Assembly (NCBI RefSeq): GCF_000633255.1
Contig: NZ_AYMJ01000018.1
Location: 310,001 to 374,000, forward strand
Reading direction: 5' to 3'
DNA: 64,000 nucleotides
From: Pseudomonas sp. H1h
Lineage (GTDB): Bacteria > Pseudomonadota > Gammaproteobacteria > Pseudomonadales > Pseudomonadaceae
Part shown: positions 15,788-23,815 of the stretch, piece by piece
How the letters are laid out: each line of letters begins with the position of its first letter
Numbering within the stretch: the stretch's first letter is position 1
The notes under the pieces: model-generated
Databases searched by the model: none
What the model was told of the DNA's origin: nothing
The model's input: the letters and a program-made list of their open reading frames with translations, nothing else
Translations under genes and position numbers: made by a program

Positions 15788-17407
15788 ATGACATACGACT
15801 ACATCATCGCTGGCGCCGGCGCAGCAGGCTGCGTGCTGGCTAATCGGCTCTCGGCCTGCGGGCAATACACGGTGCTGCTACTGGAAGCGGGCGGTAAAGA
15901 CAGCTCGCTGTGGTTCAGGATTCCGGTCGGCTTCGCCAAAATGTATTACAACCCGACCTTCAACTGGATGTACTACAGCCAGCCGCAGAAGCAACTGGGC
16001 AATCGCGAAATCTACGCCCCGCGCGGCAAGGTGCAGGGCGGTTCGGGTTCGATCAACGCGATGATCTACGTGCGCGGCCAGGCCCATGACTTCGATGACT
16101 GGGCGACCAACGGCAACGACGGCTGGGGCTTCAAGGACGTGCTGCCGTACTTCCGCAAACTGGAAAACCATCCGCTGGGCGACAGCGAATACCATGGCGG
16201 CAGCGGCCCGATCAGCATCACCCCGATGAAGGGCCAGACCCACCCGATCTGCGATGTGTTTCTTGAGGGCTGTTCGCAGCTCGGCTATCCACGCAGCGAC
16301 GATTTCAACGGGGCGAAATTCGAAGGTGCGGGCCTGTACGACGTCAACACCAAAAACGGCCAGCGTTGCTCCAGCAGCTTTGCACATCTGCATCCGGCAC
16401 TGAGCCGGCCGAACTTGACGGTCGAGCATTACGCCCTGGTGGATCGCGTGCTGTTTGACGCTGCGCAGCAGCGCGCCACTGGCATCTCGATCACCCAGCA
16501 CGGTGTGACGCGCACCTTTACGGCGCGCAAGGAGGTGATCCTGTGTGCGGGCGCGGTCGATACGCCGAAAATCCTGCAATTGTCCGGCGTGGCCGATCGC
16601 GAGTTGCTCGCCAGGCACCAGATTCCATTGGTCAGGCACCTGCCGGCGGTGGGGCAGAATCTGCAGGATCACCTGTGTGCCAGTTACTACTACAAGGCCA
16701 ACATCCCGACGCTCAATGATGAACTGAGCTCGCTGTTCGGCCAGCTCAAGCTCGGCATCAAATACCTGCTGACCCGCAAGGGCGCGCTGGCGATGAGCGT
16801 CAATCAGGCGGGCGGGTTCTTTCGCGGCGACCAGCAGCAGGTGCATCCCAACCTGCAGCTGTACTTCAACCCGCTGTCGTACCAGATCCCGAAAAACAAC
16901 AAGGCCAGCCTCAAGCCGGAACCTTACTCGGGCTTCCTGCTGTGCTTCAATCCGTGCCGGCCCACCAGTCGCGGGCACGTCGAAATCGCCTCGAAAAATC
17001 CACGGGACGCGGCGTTGATCGACCCGAACTACCTGAGCACGCAGAAGGACATCGATGAAGTGATTCAGGGCAGTCGCCTGATGCGCAAGATCATGAACGC
17101 CCCGGCGCTCAAGAGCATCACCGTCGATGAAGTGTTGCCCGGCCCGGCGGTGCAGACCGATGAGCAGATGTTGCAGTACTTTCGCGACAACTGTGGCTCG
17201 ATCTATCACCTCTGTGGTTCTTGCGCGATGGGAGCGGACGAGCAGACATCGGTGGTCGACAAGCGCCTGAAGGTGCATGGCTTCGAAGGGTTGCGGATTG
17301 TCGATGCGTCGATCTTCCCGAACGTAACGTCGGGCAATACCCATGCGGCGGTGCTGATGGTGGCGGAAAAGGGTGCGGATCTGATTTTGCAGGATGCGCA
17401 GGTTTAG
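15788..17407 (+). CDS. GMC-family FAD oxidoreductase, choline-dehydrogenase-like
   Basis: 539 residues, full length. Rossmann FAD motif GAGAAGCVLANRL starts at residue 9; GMC signature 1 is around 85-100 (RGKVQGGSGSINAMIY), signature 2 is CAGAVDTPKILQLSGV, and the C-terminal active-site pair is His in IYHLCGSCAMG with Asn in SGNTHAAVLMVAEKGAD. It oxidises a primary alcohol or polyol to an aldehyde and passes electrons to the respiratory chain. It ends the 9-17 kb catabolic cluster and fits upstream of the aldehyde dehydrogenase. No strong Shine-Dalgarno sequence; the start is fixed by the Rossmann motif. Confidence 0.9.
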   Translation: MTYDYIIAGAGAAGCVLANRLSACGQYTVLLLEAGGKDSSLWFRIPVGFAKMYYNPTFNWMYYSQPQKQLGNREIYAPRGKVQGGSGSINAMIYVRGQAHDFDDWATNGNDGWGFKDVLPYFRKLENHPLGDSEYHGGSGPISITPMKGQTHPICDVFLEGCSQLGYPRSDDFNGAKFEGAGLYDVNTKNGQRCSSSFAHLHPALSRPNLTVEHYALVDRVLFDAAQQRATGISITQHGVTRTFTARKEVILCAGAVDTPKILQLSGVADRELLARHQIPLVRHLPAVGQNLQDHLCASYYYKANIPTLNDELSSLFGQLKLGIKYLLTRKGALAMSVNQAGGFFRGDQQQVHPNLQLYFNPLSYQIPKNNKASLKPEPYSGFLLCFNPCRPTSRGHVEIASKNPRDAALIDPNYLSTQKDIDEVIQGSRLMRKIMNAPALKSITVDEVLPGPAVQTDEQMLQYFRDNCGSIYHLCGSCAMGADEQTSVVDKRLKVHGFEGLRIVDASIFPNVTSGNTHAAVLMVAEKGADLILQDAQV

Positions 17408-17519
17408 CGGCTGGCGTAATGCGCTGTGACAGTTGGGCGAAGGCATTCTTTCAGCGTGCACTAGGCTTTGATTGCCGGTCACTTATCGGGCCGGCAAGTC
17501 TTTCAAGGAGCCACGGATC

Positions 17520-18125
17520 ATGGATGATCTGGTCAAAGAAGTGATTCCGTTGTTGCAGTATCTGATTCCCGGGTTTGTCTCGACCTGGATTTTTTATACG
17601 CTCACCGCATTCAAGCGACCTGACACGTTTGGACAGATTGTGCAGGCGTTGATTTTTACGTTTGTGATTCATGGGGTGGTGTTGGGGCTCGGAGCTGCCT
17701 GTTTGTGGATAGGCTCGAAGGGTATCTCTGTAGGAAAGTGGGATGGTAAAGCCGAGGCTTTGTGGGCGTTTATCGTTTCAATGGCGCTTGGGCTGTTGTC
17801 GTGTGCTCTGGCTTCGAATGACAAACTGCACAAATGGTTACGAAGTAAAAATGTAACGAATAAAAACTCTTATCCCAACGAGTGGTACAGCACGTTTGTC
17901 CGCCACAATCGGCTGGTAACTCTGCATTTGACGGATGAAAGGCGATTGTTTGGCTGGCCCGTCGAGTGGCCTTCCGGACCTCTGGAGGGACAGTTCATCA
18001 TGCTCAATCCAGGCTGGCTGGGGGAGGATGGCGTGGCGCTGCCTTTTGGCGCCGAACTATTAGTGATAGATTCCTCGAAAGTTCAGTGGGTCGAATTCAG
18101 TTCTATCGAAGAGGTTTCAACATGA
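17520..18125 (+). CDS. DUF6338-like membrane-anchored protein
   Basis: 201 residues. Three hydrophobic segments lie in the first 110 residues (YLIPGFVSTWIFYTLTA, ALIFTFVIHGVVLGLGA, AFIVSMALGLLSCALA); the C-terminal half is soluble with SH3-like strands (LFGWPVEWPSGPLEGQFIML, PFGAELLVIDSSKVQWVEF), the pattern I associate with DUF6338. ATG 17520 follows AAGGAG by 11 bases. Codon use and base content are clearly more AT-rich than the neighbours (for example 17820-17880), which suggests transfer. It overlaps a 45-codon gene by ATGA. Function unknown. Confidence 0.65.
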   Translation: MDDLVKEVIPLLQYLIPGFVSTWIFYTLTAFKRPDTFGQIVQALIFTFVIHGVVLGLGAACLWIGSKGISVGKWDGKAEALWAFIVSMALGLLSCALASNDKLHKWLRSKNVTNKNSYPNEWYSTFVRHNRLVTLHLTDERRLFGWPVEWPSGPLEGQFIMLNPGWLGEDGVALPFGAELLVIDSSKVQWVEFSSIEEVST

Positions 18126-18259
18126 GCGCAAAAGAGCCTACTCCCATGCCGCCTGACGTCAGACGCCTCTTTTATGGCCCGGACGGCAAACTGCTGGCCA
18201 AACCCCTCGTTAAAGGGCCGAGTGCGCCGCCTCCGCTAAAGCGCCAGTACAGGGATTGA
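18122..18259 (+). CDS. Small basic Pro-rich protein coupled to the DUF6338-like gene
   Basis: 45 residues (MSAKEPTPMPPDVRRLFYGP onward), rich in Pro, Lys and Arg, with no hydrophobic core and no recognised family. Its ATG overlaps the stop of the previous gene (ATGA), so it is translationally coupled and probably works with it. A partner or antitoxin-like role is conceivable but unsupported. A GC hairpin with a short T-run follows. Confidence 0.6.
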   Translation: MSAKEPTPMPPDVRRLFYGPDGKLLAKPLVKGPSAPPPLKRQYRD

Positions 18260-18262
18260 CTG

Positions 18263-18286
18263 AACGCCGCTCATCGAGCGGCGTTT
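18263..18286 (+). terminator. Terminator-like hairpin
   Basis: Perfect 10-bp stem AACGCCGCTC / GAGCGGCGTT with an ATC loop, three bases after the small gene stop; only TTTCGTT follows, so termination strength is uncertain. Confidence 0.7.
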
Positions 18287-18316
18287 CGTTATGTTTTGCA
18301 TGTGCGGGGGCGCCGA

Positions 18317-19201
18317 TCACAGCGTGTCCACCAACCAATCCCGAAACGCCTTCAACGACGGCAACGCCTCGTTACGCGGCGGATACACCAGGTAATAGCT
18401 GCGCCGACTGGTAATCGGTTCCCCCAGTTGCAGCAGCTCGCCGTTAAGCAATTCATCCTCCACCAGAATCCGCGGTACCAGCCCCACGCCGATATTGGCC
18501 CGCACCGCCTGAATCAAGTGCGAGGTCATTTCAAAGCTCGGCCCGATGCGCATGCTGCGGTGCGGCAGGCGGTGATGAGTGAACCATTCCGCCCAGGCCT
18601 GGGCGTTGCTGCTGACATTGAGCAGCAGCTGTTCGGCAATCTGCTGTTCGGCGTCCTGATACTCGACCGCTGACAGCTGCGCACTGGCGATCACCACCAG
18701 TTCTTCGGTGTGCAGGGGCAGGGCGCTCAGTCCCGGCCAGTCACCACCACCGACACAGATCGCGGCATCGATCTCGCTGGTGTCGAAGTCGATCGCTTCG
18801 ATCCGCGAATGCAAGTGCACGGTCATGCCCGGGTGCGCGGTGTAGAAATCCTTGAGTCGTGGCAGCAGCCATTTCGAGCCGAAGGTTGGCAGCGTCGCCA
18901 GCCGCAGGCTGTGGATGCCCGAACCAAACGCCATGGCCTGCAAGGTCGCGCTGCGGATCTGTCCGAGCGCTTGGGCCAGTTCGCGCTGATACATGCGCCC
19001 GACATCGGTCAGCACTACTTGCCGGCCTTCGCGGCTGAACAGACGCATGCCGAGCATCTTTTCCAGAATCTGCACCTGGCGGCTGACCGCACTCTGTGTC
19101 AGCGACAGTTCGTGGGCGGCGCGGGTGTAGCTTTCATGGCGCGCGGCGGCCTCGAAGGCCAGCAACAACGACATGGAAGGGGTGAGGGTTCGCGGATTCA
19201 T
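18317..19201 (-). CDS. LysR-family regulator divergent from ydiJ
   Basis: 294 residues. HTH with AAHELSLTQSAVSRQVQILEK (about 22-42), effector domain opening TLPTFGSKWLLPRLKDFY, GcvA-like. The 159-bp region shared with ydiJ contains the dyad CGCAA-N7-TTGCG (19293-19309). LysR proteins usually control the divergent gene, so regulation of D-2-hydroxyglutarate dehydrogenase is the simplest reading; a 2-hydroxyglutarate effector would fit. Confidence 0.88.
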   Translation of the reverse strand: MNPRTLTPSMSLLLAFEAAARHESYTRAAHELSLTQSAVSRQVQILEKMLGMRLFSREGRQVVLTDVGRMYQRELAQALGQIRSATLQAMAFGSGIHSLRLATLPTFGSKWLLPRLKDFYTAHPGMTVHLHSRIEAIDFDTSEIDAAICVGGGDWPGLSALPLHTEELVVIASAQLSAVEYQDAEQQIAEQLLLNVSSNAQAWAEWFTHHRLPHRSMRIGPSFEMTSHLIQAVRANIGVGLVPRILVEDELLNGELLQLGEPITSRRSYYLVYPPRNEALPSLKAFRDWLVDTL

Positions 19202-19292
19202 TCGTTTTAGTCATGGATTGCGGGTCGATTTTACGCTTGTCCCGGTGGCGCCAAGCAATGAACATAAGCACCATGAGATGGCGGGAGCGTGA

Positions 19293-19309
19293 CGCAATCA
19301 TTCGTTGCG
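19293..19309. promoter_or_regulatory. Candidate LysR site in the ydiJ promoter
   Basis: CGCAATCATTCGTTGCG, 5-bp arms with a 7-base centre, about 50 bases before the ydiJ start in a LysR-divergent region. Confidence 0.35.
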
Positions 19310-19360
19310 CACAACTGTTCACCGCCACACGGCCCGATTTTGACCGAGATTCCCTGACCG

Positions 19361-22300
19361 ATGATTGCCCAGCTGTCGCCCGCCACCGCATTGACTGCCG
19401 ATTACCAGCAGTTCCTCAACGCCCTGAAAGCCAGCGGTTTTCGCGGTGAGATCAGCGCCGATTACGCCAGCCGCGTGGTGCTCGCCACTGACAATTCGAT
19501 CTACCAGCGCCTGCCGCAAGCGGCAGTGTTTCCGATGGACGCCGAGGATGTGGCGCGGGTCGCACGACTGATCGCCGAGCCGGCTTACCAGAAAGTGGTG
19601 ATCACCCCGCGTGGCGGCGGCACCGGTACCAACGGTCAGTCGCTGACCGATGGCATTGTTGTCGACCTGTCGCGGCACATGAACCGTATTCTGGAGATCA
19701 ACGTCCAAGAGCGCTGGGTACGCGTGCAGGCCGGGGTGGTCAAGGATCAGCTCAACGCCGCGCTGAAGTCCGCCGGGTTGTTCTTCGCTCCGGAGCTTTC
19801 GACCTCCAACCGCGCCACTGTCGGCGGCATGATCAACACGGATGCCAGCGGTCAGGGCAGTTGCACCTATGGCAAGACCCGTGACCACGTGCTGCAACTC
19901 GAGATGATCCTGCGTGGCGGCGAGCGCCTGCACGGCGAGGCGCTGGCTGAAGACGATCTGGCAGCGCTGTGTGCGCGGGAAGATCGGGTCGGCGAGGTCT
20001 ACCGCTGTGCGCGGCAGATCATTGATGAGCAGGGCGAACTGATCAAACAGCGCTTTCCTGATCTCAATCGCTGCCTGACCGGCTACGACCTTGCGCACCT
20101 GCGCGAGGCTGACAAGCGCTTCAACCTCAACAGTGTGCTGTGCGGCGCCGAAGGCTCGCTGGGGTTTGTGGTCGAGGCCAGGCTCAATGTGCTGCCGATT
20201 CCCAAACACACGATGCTGGTGAACATCCGCTACGCCGGGTTCATGGACGCATTGCGTGATGCCCGGGCGCTCATGGCGCTCAGGCCGCTATCGATTGAAA
20301 CCGTCGACTCGAAAGTGTTGCTGCTGGCGATGCAGGATATCGTCTGGCACGGCGTCGCCGAATACTTCCCGCAAAGTGCCGAACGGCCAACGCTGGGGAT
20401 CAATCTGGTGGAGTTTTGCGGTGATGATCCCGAAGACCTGCAGCGCCGAGTCGAAGCGTTCCTCGAACACTTGAGCAACGACACCACGGTCGAACGCCTG
20501 GGCCATACGCTGGCGGTCGGTCAGGCGGCGGTGAACAAGGTCTATGGCATGCGCAAACGCGCGGTGGGTCTGCTCGGCAACGTCGCCGGTGAAGCGCGGC
20601 CGCAGCCGTTTGTCGAGGACACGGCGGTGCCGCCGCAGCACCTGGCCGAGTACATCGCCGAGTTGCGCGAGCTGCTCGACAGCCATGGGTTGCAGTACGG
20701 CATGTTCGGCCATGTCGATGCCGGCGTGCTGCACGTACGGCCGATTCTCGACATGAAAGATCCGCAGCAAGCCGCGCTGGTGCGACCGGTGTCCGATGGC
20801 GTGGCAGCGCTGACCCAGCGCTACGGCGGACTGCTGTGGGGCGAGCACGGCAAAGGCCTGCGCTCGGAATACGCACCGGCGTTTTTCGGCGAGTTGTACC
20901 CGGCGCTGCAAGCGTTGAAGGCCGCGTTCGACCCGTTCAACCAGTTCAATCCGGGCAAGATCGCCACTGCGGCCAACAGCGGCGCGACGCTGCTGAAGAT
21001 CGACGAGGTAACCCTGCGCGGTGAACTGGATCGGCAGATCGACGAGAAAGTCTGGCAAAGCTACGGCGCGGCCCTGCATTGCAACGGCAACGGCGCCTGC
21101 TACAACTTCGATCCCGACGACGCCATGTGTCCGTCGTGGAAAGCCACCCGCGAGCGTGCGCAATCGCCCAAGGGCCGCGCATCGCTGATCCGCGAATGGC
21201 TGCGGTTGCAGGGCGAGGCGGGTGTGGATGTGTTGTCCGATGCGATCCGTCGTCCGGGCTTCTTCAGCAGCCTTTGGACGCGCTGGCGCAACAGCCGCAG
21301 CCAGGGCGCCGACTTTTCCCATGAGGTCTACGACGCCATGGCCGGTTGCCTGGCGTGCAAGTCCTGCGCGGGCCAATGCCCGGTCAAGGTCAATGTGCCG
21401 GAATTCCGTTCGCGCTTTCTCGAGCTGTATCACACCCGTTATCTGCGCCCGGCGCGGGACTATCTGATCGCCTCGCTGGAGTACAGCATCCCGTACATGG
21501 CGAGGATTCCGGCGCTGTACAACGGTGTGATGGGCGCGTCGTTTGTCCGCAATCTGCTTGAACGTCTCGGTGGCATGGTCGATGTGCCGTTGCTCAGCCG
21601 CTTTGATTTCCACGCGGCGCTGCGCCGCTGGAAGGTGCAGCCGGCGACGGTTGCCCGGCTGGCGGCACTGACCCCGGCGCAACGCGAGCGCAGTGTGGTG
21701 CTGGTGCAGGATGCGTTCACCCGATACTTCGAGGCGCCGCTGCTGGCGGATTTGCTGGAGCTTGTTTCGCGACTCGGCTATCAGGCGTATCTGGCGCCGT
21801 TCAGCGCCAATGGCAAGCCGCTGCATGTGCAGGGCTTCCTCTCGGCGTTCAACCGCGCGGCGTTGCGCAATGCGCAGCAACTGCGTGAGCTGGCCGATGT
21901 CGGCGTGCCGCTGCTGGGGCTGGACCCGGCAATGACCCTGGTCTATCGCCAGGAATACCTGAAAGTACCCGGCATGCAGGAGTGCCCGGAAGTCGCGCTG
22001 GTCCAGGAATGGTTGCTCAAGGTGATCCCGGAGCAGGCCGCTGCAGATTCGGCCCAGGCGTTCCGTCTGCTGGCGCACTGCACCGAGAAAACCAACGCAC
22101 CGGCCGCCACCCGACAGTGGGAGCAGGTGTTCGAACGGGTCGGGTTGAAACTGGCGACGCAGGCCACCGGTTGCTGCGGCATGTCCGGCACCTATGGCCA
22201 CGAGGCGCGCAACCGCGAAACGTCGGCGGTGATCTACGAGCAATCCTGGGCCAACCAGATCGAGGCGCCGGGCGAGCGCGGCGAGGCGCTGGCCACCGGT

Positions 22301-22387
22301 TATTCGTGCCGCAGTCAGGTCAAGCGCCAGTCGGATCGGGCGTTGCGCCATCCGTTGCAGGTGTTGCTTGAGGTGGTGCGTCGCTGA
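19361..22387 (+). CDS. ydiJ: D-2-hydroxyglutarate dehydrogenase, YdiJ type
   Basis: 1008 residues, the length of YdiJ. The N-terminal half is a FAD-binding type 4 (VAO/PCMH) domain: VVITPRGGGTGTNGQSLTDG, then AELSTSNRATVGGMINTDASG. The middle is a FAD-linked C-terminal oxidase domain (MFGHVDAGVLHVRPILD). After about residue 660 comes an Fe-S segment (CLACKSCAGQCP) and a cysteine-rich domain ending with GCCGMSGTYGHE near 936. The enzyme oxidises D-2-hydroxyglutarate, including that made by SerA side activity, to 2-oxoglutarate and feeds the electron chain. Its last 68 bases overlap the convergent PqiA-like gene. Confidence 0.9.
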   Translation: MIAQLSPATALTADYQQFLNALKASGFRGEISADYASRVVLATDNSIYQRLPQAAVFPMDAEDVARVARLIAEPAYQKVVITPRGGGTGTNGQSLTDGIVVDLSRHMNRILEINVQERWVRVQAGVVKDQLNAALKSAGLFFAPELSTSNRATVGGMINTDASGQGSCTYGKTRDHVLQLEMILRGGERLHGEALAEDDLAALCAREDRVGEVYRCARQIIDEQGELIKQRFPDLNRCLTGYDLAHLREADKRFNLNSVLCGAEGSLGFVVEARLNVLPIPKHTMLVNIRYAGFMDALRDARALMALRPLSIETVDSKVLLLAMQDIVWHGVAEYFPQSAERPTLGINLVEFCGDDPEDLQRRVEAFLEHLSNDTTVERLGHTLAVGQAAVNKVYGMRKRAVGLLGNVAGEARPQPFVEDTAVPPQHLAEYIAELRELLDSHGLQYGMFGHVDAGVLHVRPILDMKDPQQAALVRPVSDGVAALTQRYGGLLWGEHGKGLRSEYAPAFFGELYPALQALKAAFDPFNQFNPGKIATAANSGATLLKIDEVTLRGELDRQIDEKVWQSYGAALHCNGNGACYNFDPDDAMCPSWKATRERAQSPKGRASLIREWLRLQGEAGVDVLSDAIRRPGFFSSLWTRWRNSRSQGADFSHEVYDAMAGCLACKSCAGQCPVKVNVPEFRSRFLELYHTRYLRPARDYLIASLEYSIPYMARIPALYNGVMGASFVRNLLERLGGMVDVPLLSRFDFHAALRRWKVQPATVARLAALTPAQRERSVVLVQDAFTRYFEAPLLADLLELVSRLGYQAYLAPFSANGKPLHVQGFLSAFNRAALRNAQQLRELADVGVPLLGLDPAMTLVYRQEYLKVPGMQECPEVALVQEWLLKVIPEQAAADSAQAFRLLAHCTEKTNAPAATRQWEQVFERVGLKLATQATGCCGMSGTYGHEARNRETSAVIYEQSWANQIEAPGERGEALATGYSCRSQVKRQSDRALRHPLQVLLEVVRR

Positions 22388-23009
22388 GTGGCTCGTCCTC
22401 CGGGGCGTTGTCCCAGATCAGTCGCGGATCGAAGCTCATCGCCGAGAGCATGGTGAACACCACGACCAGGCCGAAGAACAGAATGCCCGGTCGTGGCTCG
22501 ATATCGCCCAGCGCCTGGAACTTCACCAGCGCCGCGACCAGTGCGACCACCAACACGTCGAGCATCGACCAATAACCGATCAATTCGACGAAACGGTACA
22601 GCTTCGAGCGCTCGCGGCGCGCCCAGCCGCTGTCGCGCTGTACGGTGATCAGCAGCAGTGTCAGGGCGACGAACTTGATCCCCGGCACCGCGATACTGGC
22701 GATAAAGATGATCAGGGCGATGTCCCACGCACCACCTTCCCAAAATTCCAGCACGCCGCTCATGATCGTGCTGTCGGCGCCATTGCCGAGCATCACGGTG
22801 TTCATCACCGGCAGCAGATTGGCCGGCACGTAAAACGCCAGCGCAGCGAACATGTAGGCCCAGGTGCGGGCCAGGGAATTGGTCTTGCGTCGATGCAGGG
22901 GCGCCTCGCAACGCGGGCACTGGTGCGGCTCATCGGTCATGTCGCAGGCCAGCCCACAGCTGTGGCACAGGCACAGGTTGAGTTCGCTGGCGGTCGGTGG
23001 TCGCTTCAT
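22320..23009 (-). CDS. PqiA-like membrane protein, second half-protein
   Basis: 229 residues with an N-terminal zinc-ribbon (CLCHSCGLACD...CPRCEAPL) and four hydrophobic segments, one PqiA domain. Family members work with an MCE protein (PqiB/LetB) in lipid transport between membranes. The ATG at 23009 overlaps the upstream stop by ATGA; an in-frame ATG at 23021 is less likely. The C-terminal tail, rich in Pro, Ala, Thr and Asp, is encoded antisense to the last codons of ydiJ, so the two genes overlap tail to tail by 68 bases. No MCE gene follows. Confidence 0.85.
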   Translation of the reverse strand: MKRPPTASELNLCLCHSCGLACDMTDEPHQCPRCEAPLHRRKTNSLARTWAYMFAALAFYVPANLLPVMNTVMLGNGADSTIMSGVLEFWEGGAWDIALIIFIASIAVPGIKFVALTLLLITVQRDSGWARRERSKLYRFVELIGYWSMLDVLVVALVAALVKFQALGDIEPRPGILFFGLVVVFTMLSAMSFDPRLIWDNAPEDEPLSDAPPQATPATDGATPDPTGA

Positions 23010-23602
23010 AGAATGTCCCACAAATCACGAGTGTCGCGACCGGCGATGCGGATCATCATCAGGCTCAACACCGCCAGGGCGAACAGACCGATGCCCGGCA
23101 GTACATCGAGCAGACCGGCCAATTTGAACACCGCCACCATCGCCCCCAGCAGACAGACTTCGAGCATGCTCCACGGGCGCAGCGTTTCCAGCCAGCGCAT
23201 GCACAACCTGAACCCCGGCGCGCGCCGCGAGGACAGGGCGAAACTCAGGACCCAGATCAACAGCACCAGCTGAAACGCCGGGGCGATGATGATCGAAATT
23301 GCCGCGACCATCGCCATGAACGTGATCGGTCCCTGACTCAACGCCAGCACCGAATCCCACAGCGTCGCGCTGTTTTTCAGGCCCTTCATGCTGATGCTCA
23401 TCACCGGGTAGAAATTGGCGAACAGCCACAGCATGGCTGCGGTGAAGCTCAGGGCCAGGCGCTGCTCGACGGTCAGGCCGTTATAGCGCTGCAGCACGCC
23501 ACCGCAACGCACGCAGGAGGTTTTCTGGTGTTTGCCGAGCACGACTTTCTCGTACACGCAATCGCAGTGCTCGCAGATGATCAGGTGTTCGGTCTGGGTC
23601 AT
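23006..23602 (-). CDS. PqiA-like membrane protein, first half-protein
   Basis: 198 residues. Zinc-ribbon CEHCDCVYEK...CVRCGG at the N-terminus, then four membrane segments including ALSFTAAMLWLFANFYPVMS and the conserved RPWSMLEVCLLGAMVA. In E. coli two such domains are fused in one PqiA; here they are two coupled genes. ATG 23602 is preferred to the TTG at 23608. Inner-membrane location. Likely role in envelope lipid homeostasis, but without a linked MCE gene. Confidence 0.85.
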   Translation of the reverse strand: MTQTEHLIICEHCDCVYEKVVLGKHQKTSCVRCGGVLQRYNGLTVEQRLALSFTAAMLWLFANFYPVMSISMKGLKNSATLWDSVLALSQGPITFMAMVAAISIIIAPAFQLVLLIWVLSFALSSRRAPGFRLCMRWLETLRPWSMLEVCLLGAMVAVFKLAGLLDVLPGIGLFALAVLSLMMIRIAGRDTRDLWDIL

Positions 23603-23815
23603 GGACAAGGCTCGACAGCAGGCGCAAAGGGCGGGGGGCGCCTGATCACTATAGAAGCCTGACGTGATAGGGCAAATGGCGGCGAAGGTTCTGCGGCTTT
23701 TTTGAGAACCGGTAGCGTCTGGGTTGGGCTTCGATTATTAATGTTATAGAGTAACGAGAATTCACAGGGAAGCCGCGCCGTTGCGATCACCCCGATTCAT
23801 CCATTCGATAGCGAA

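Noticed and set aside
20288..22351. A 687-codon open frame antisense to ydiJ
   Set aside because: Arg/Gln/His-rich low-complexity translation typical of the reverse complement of a high-GC gene; ydiJ is certain.
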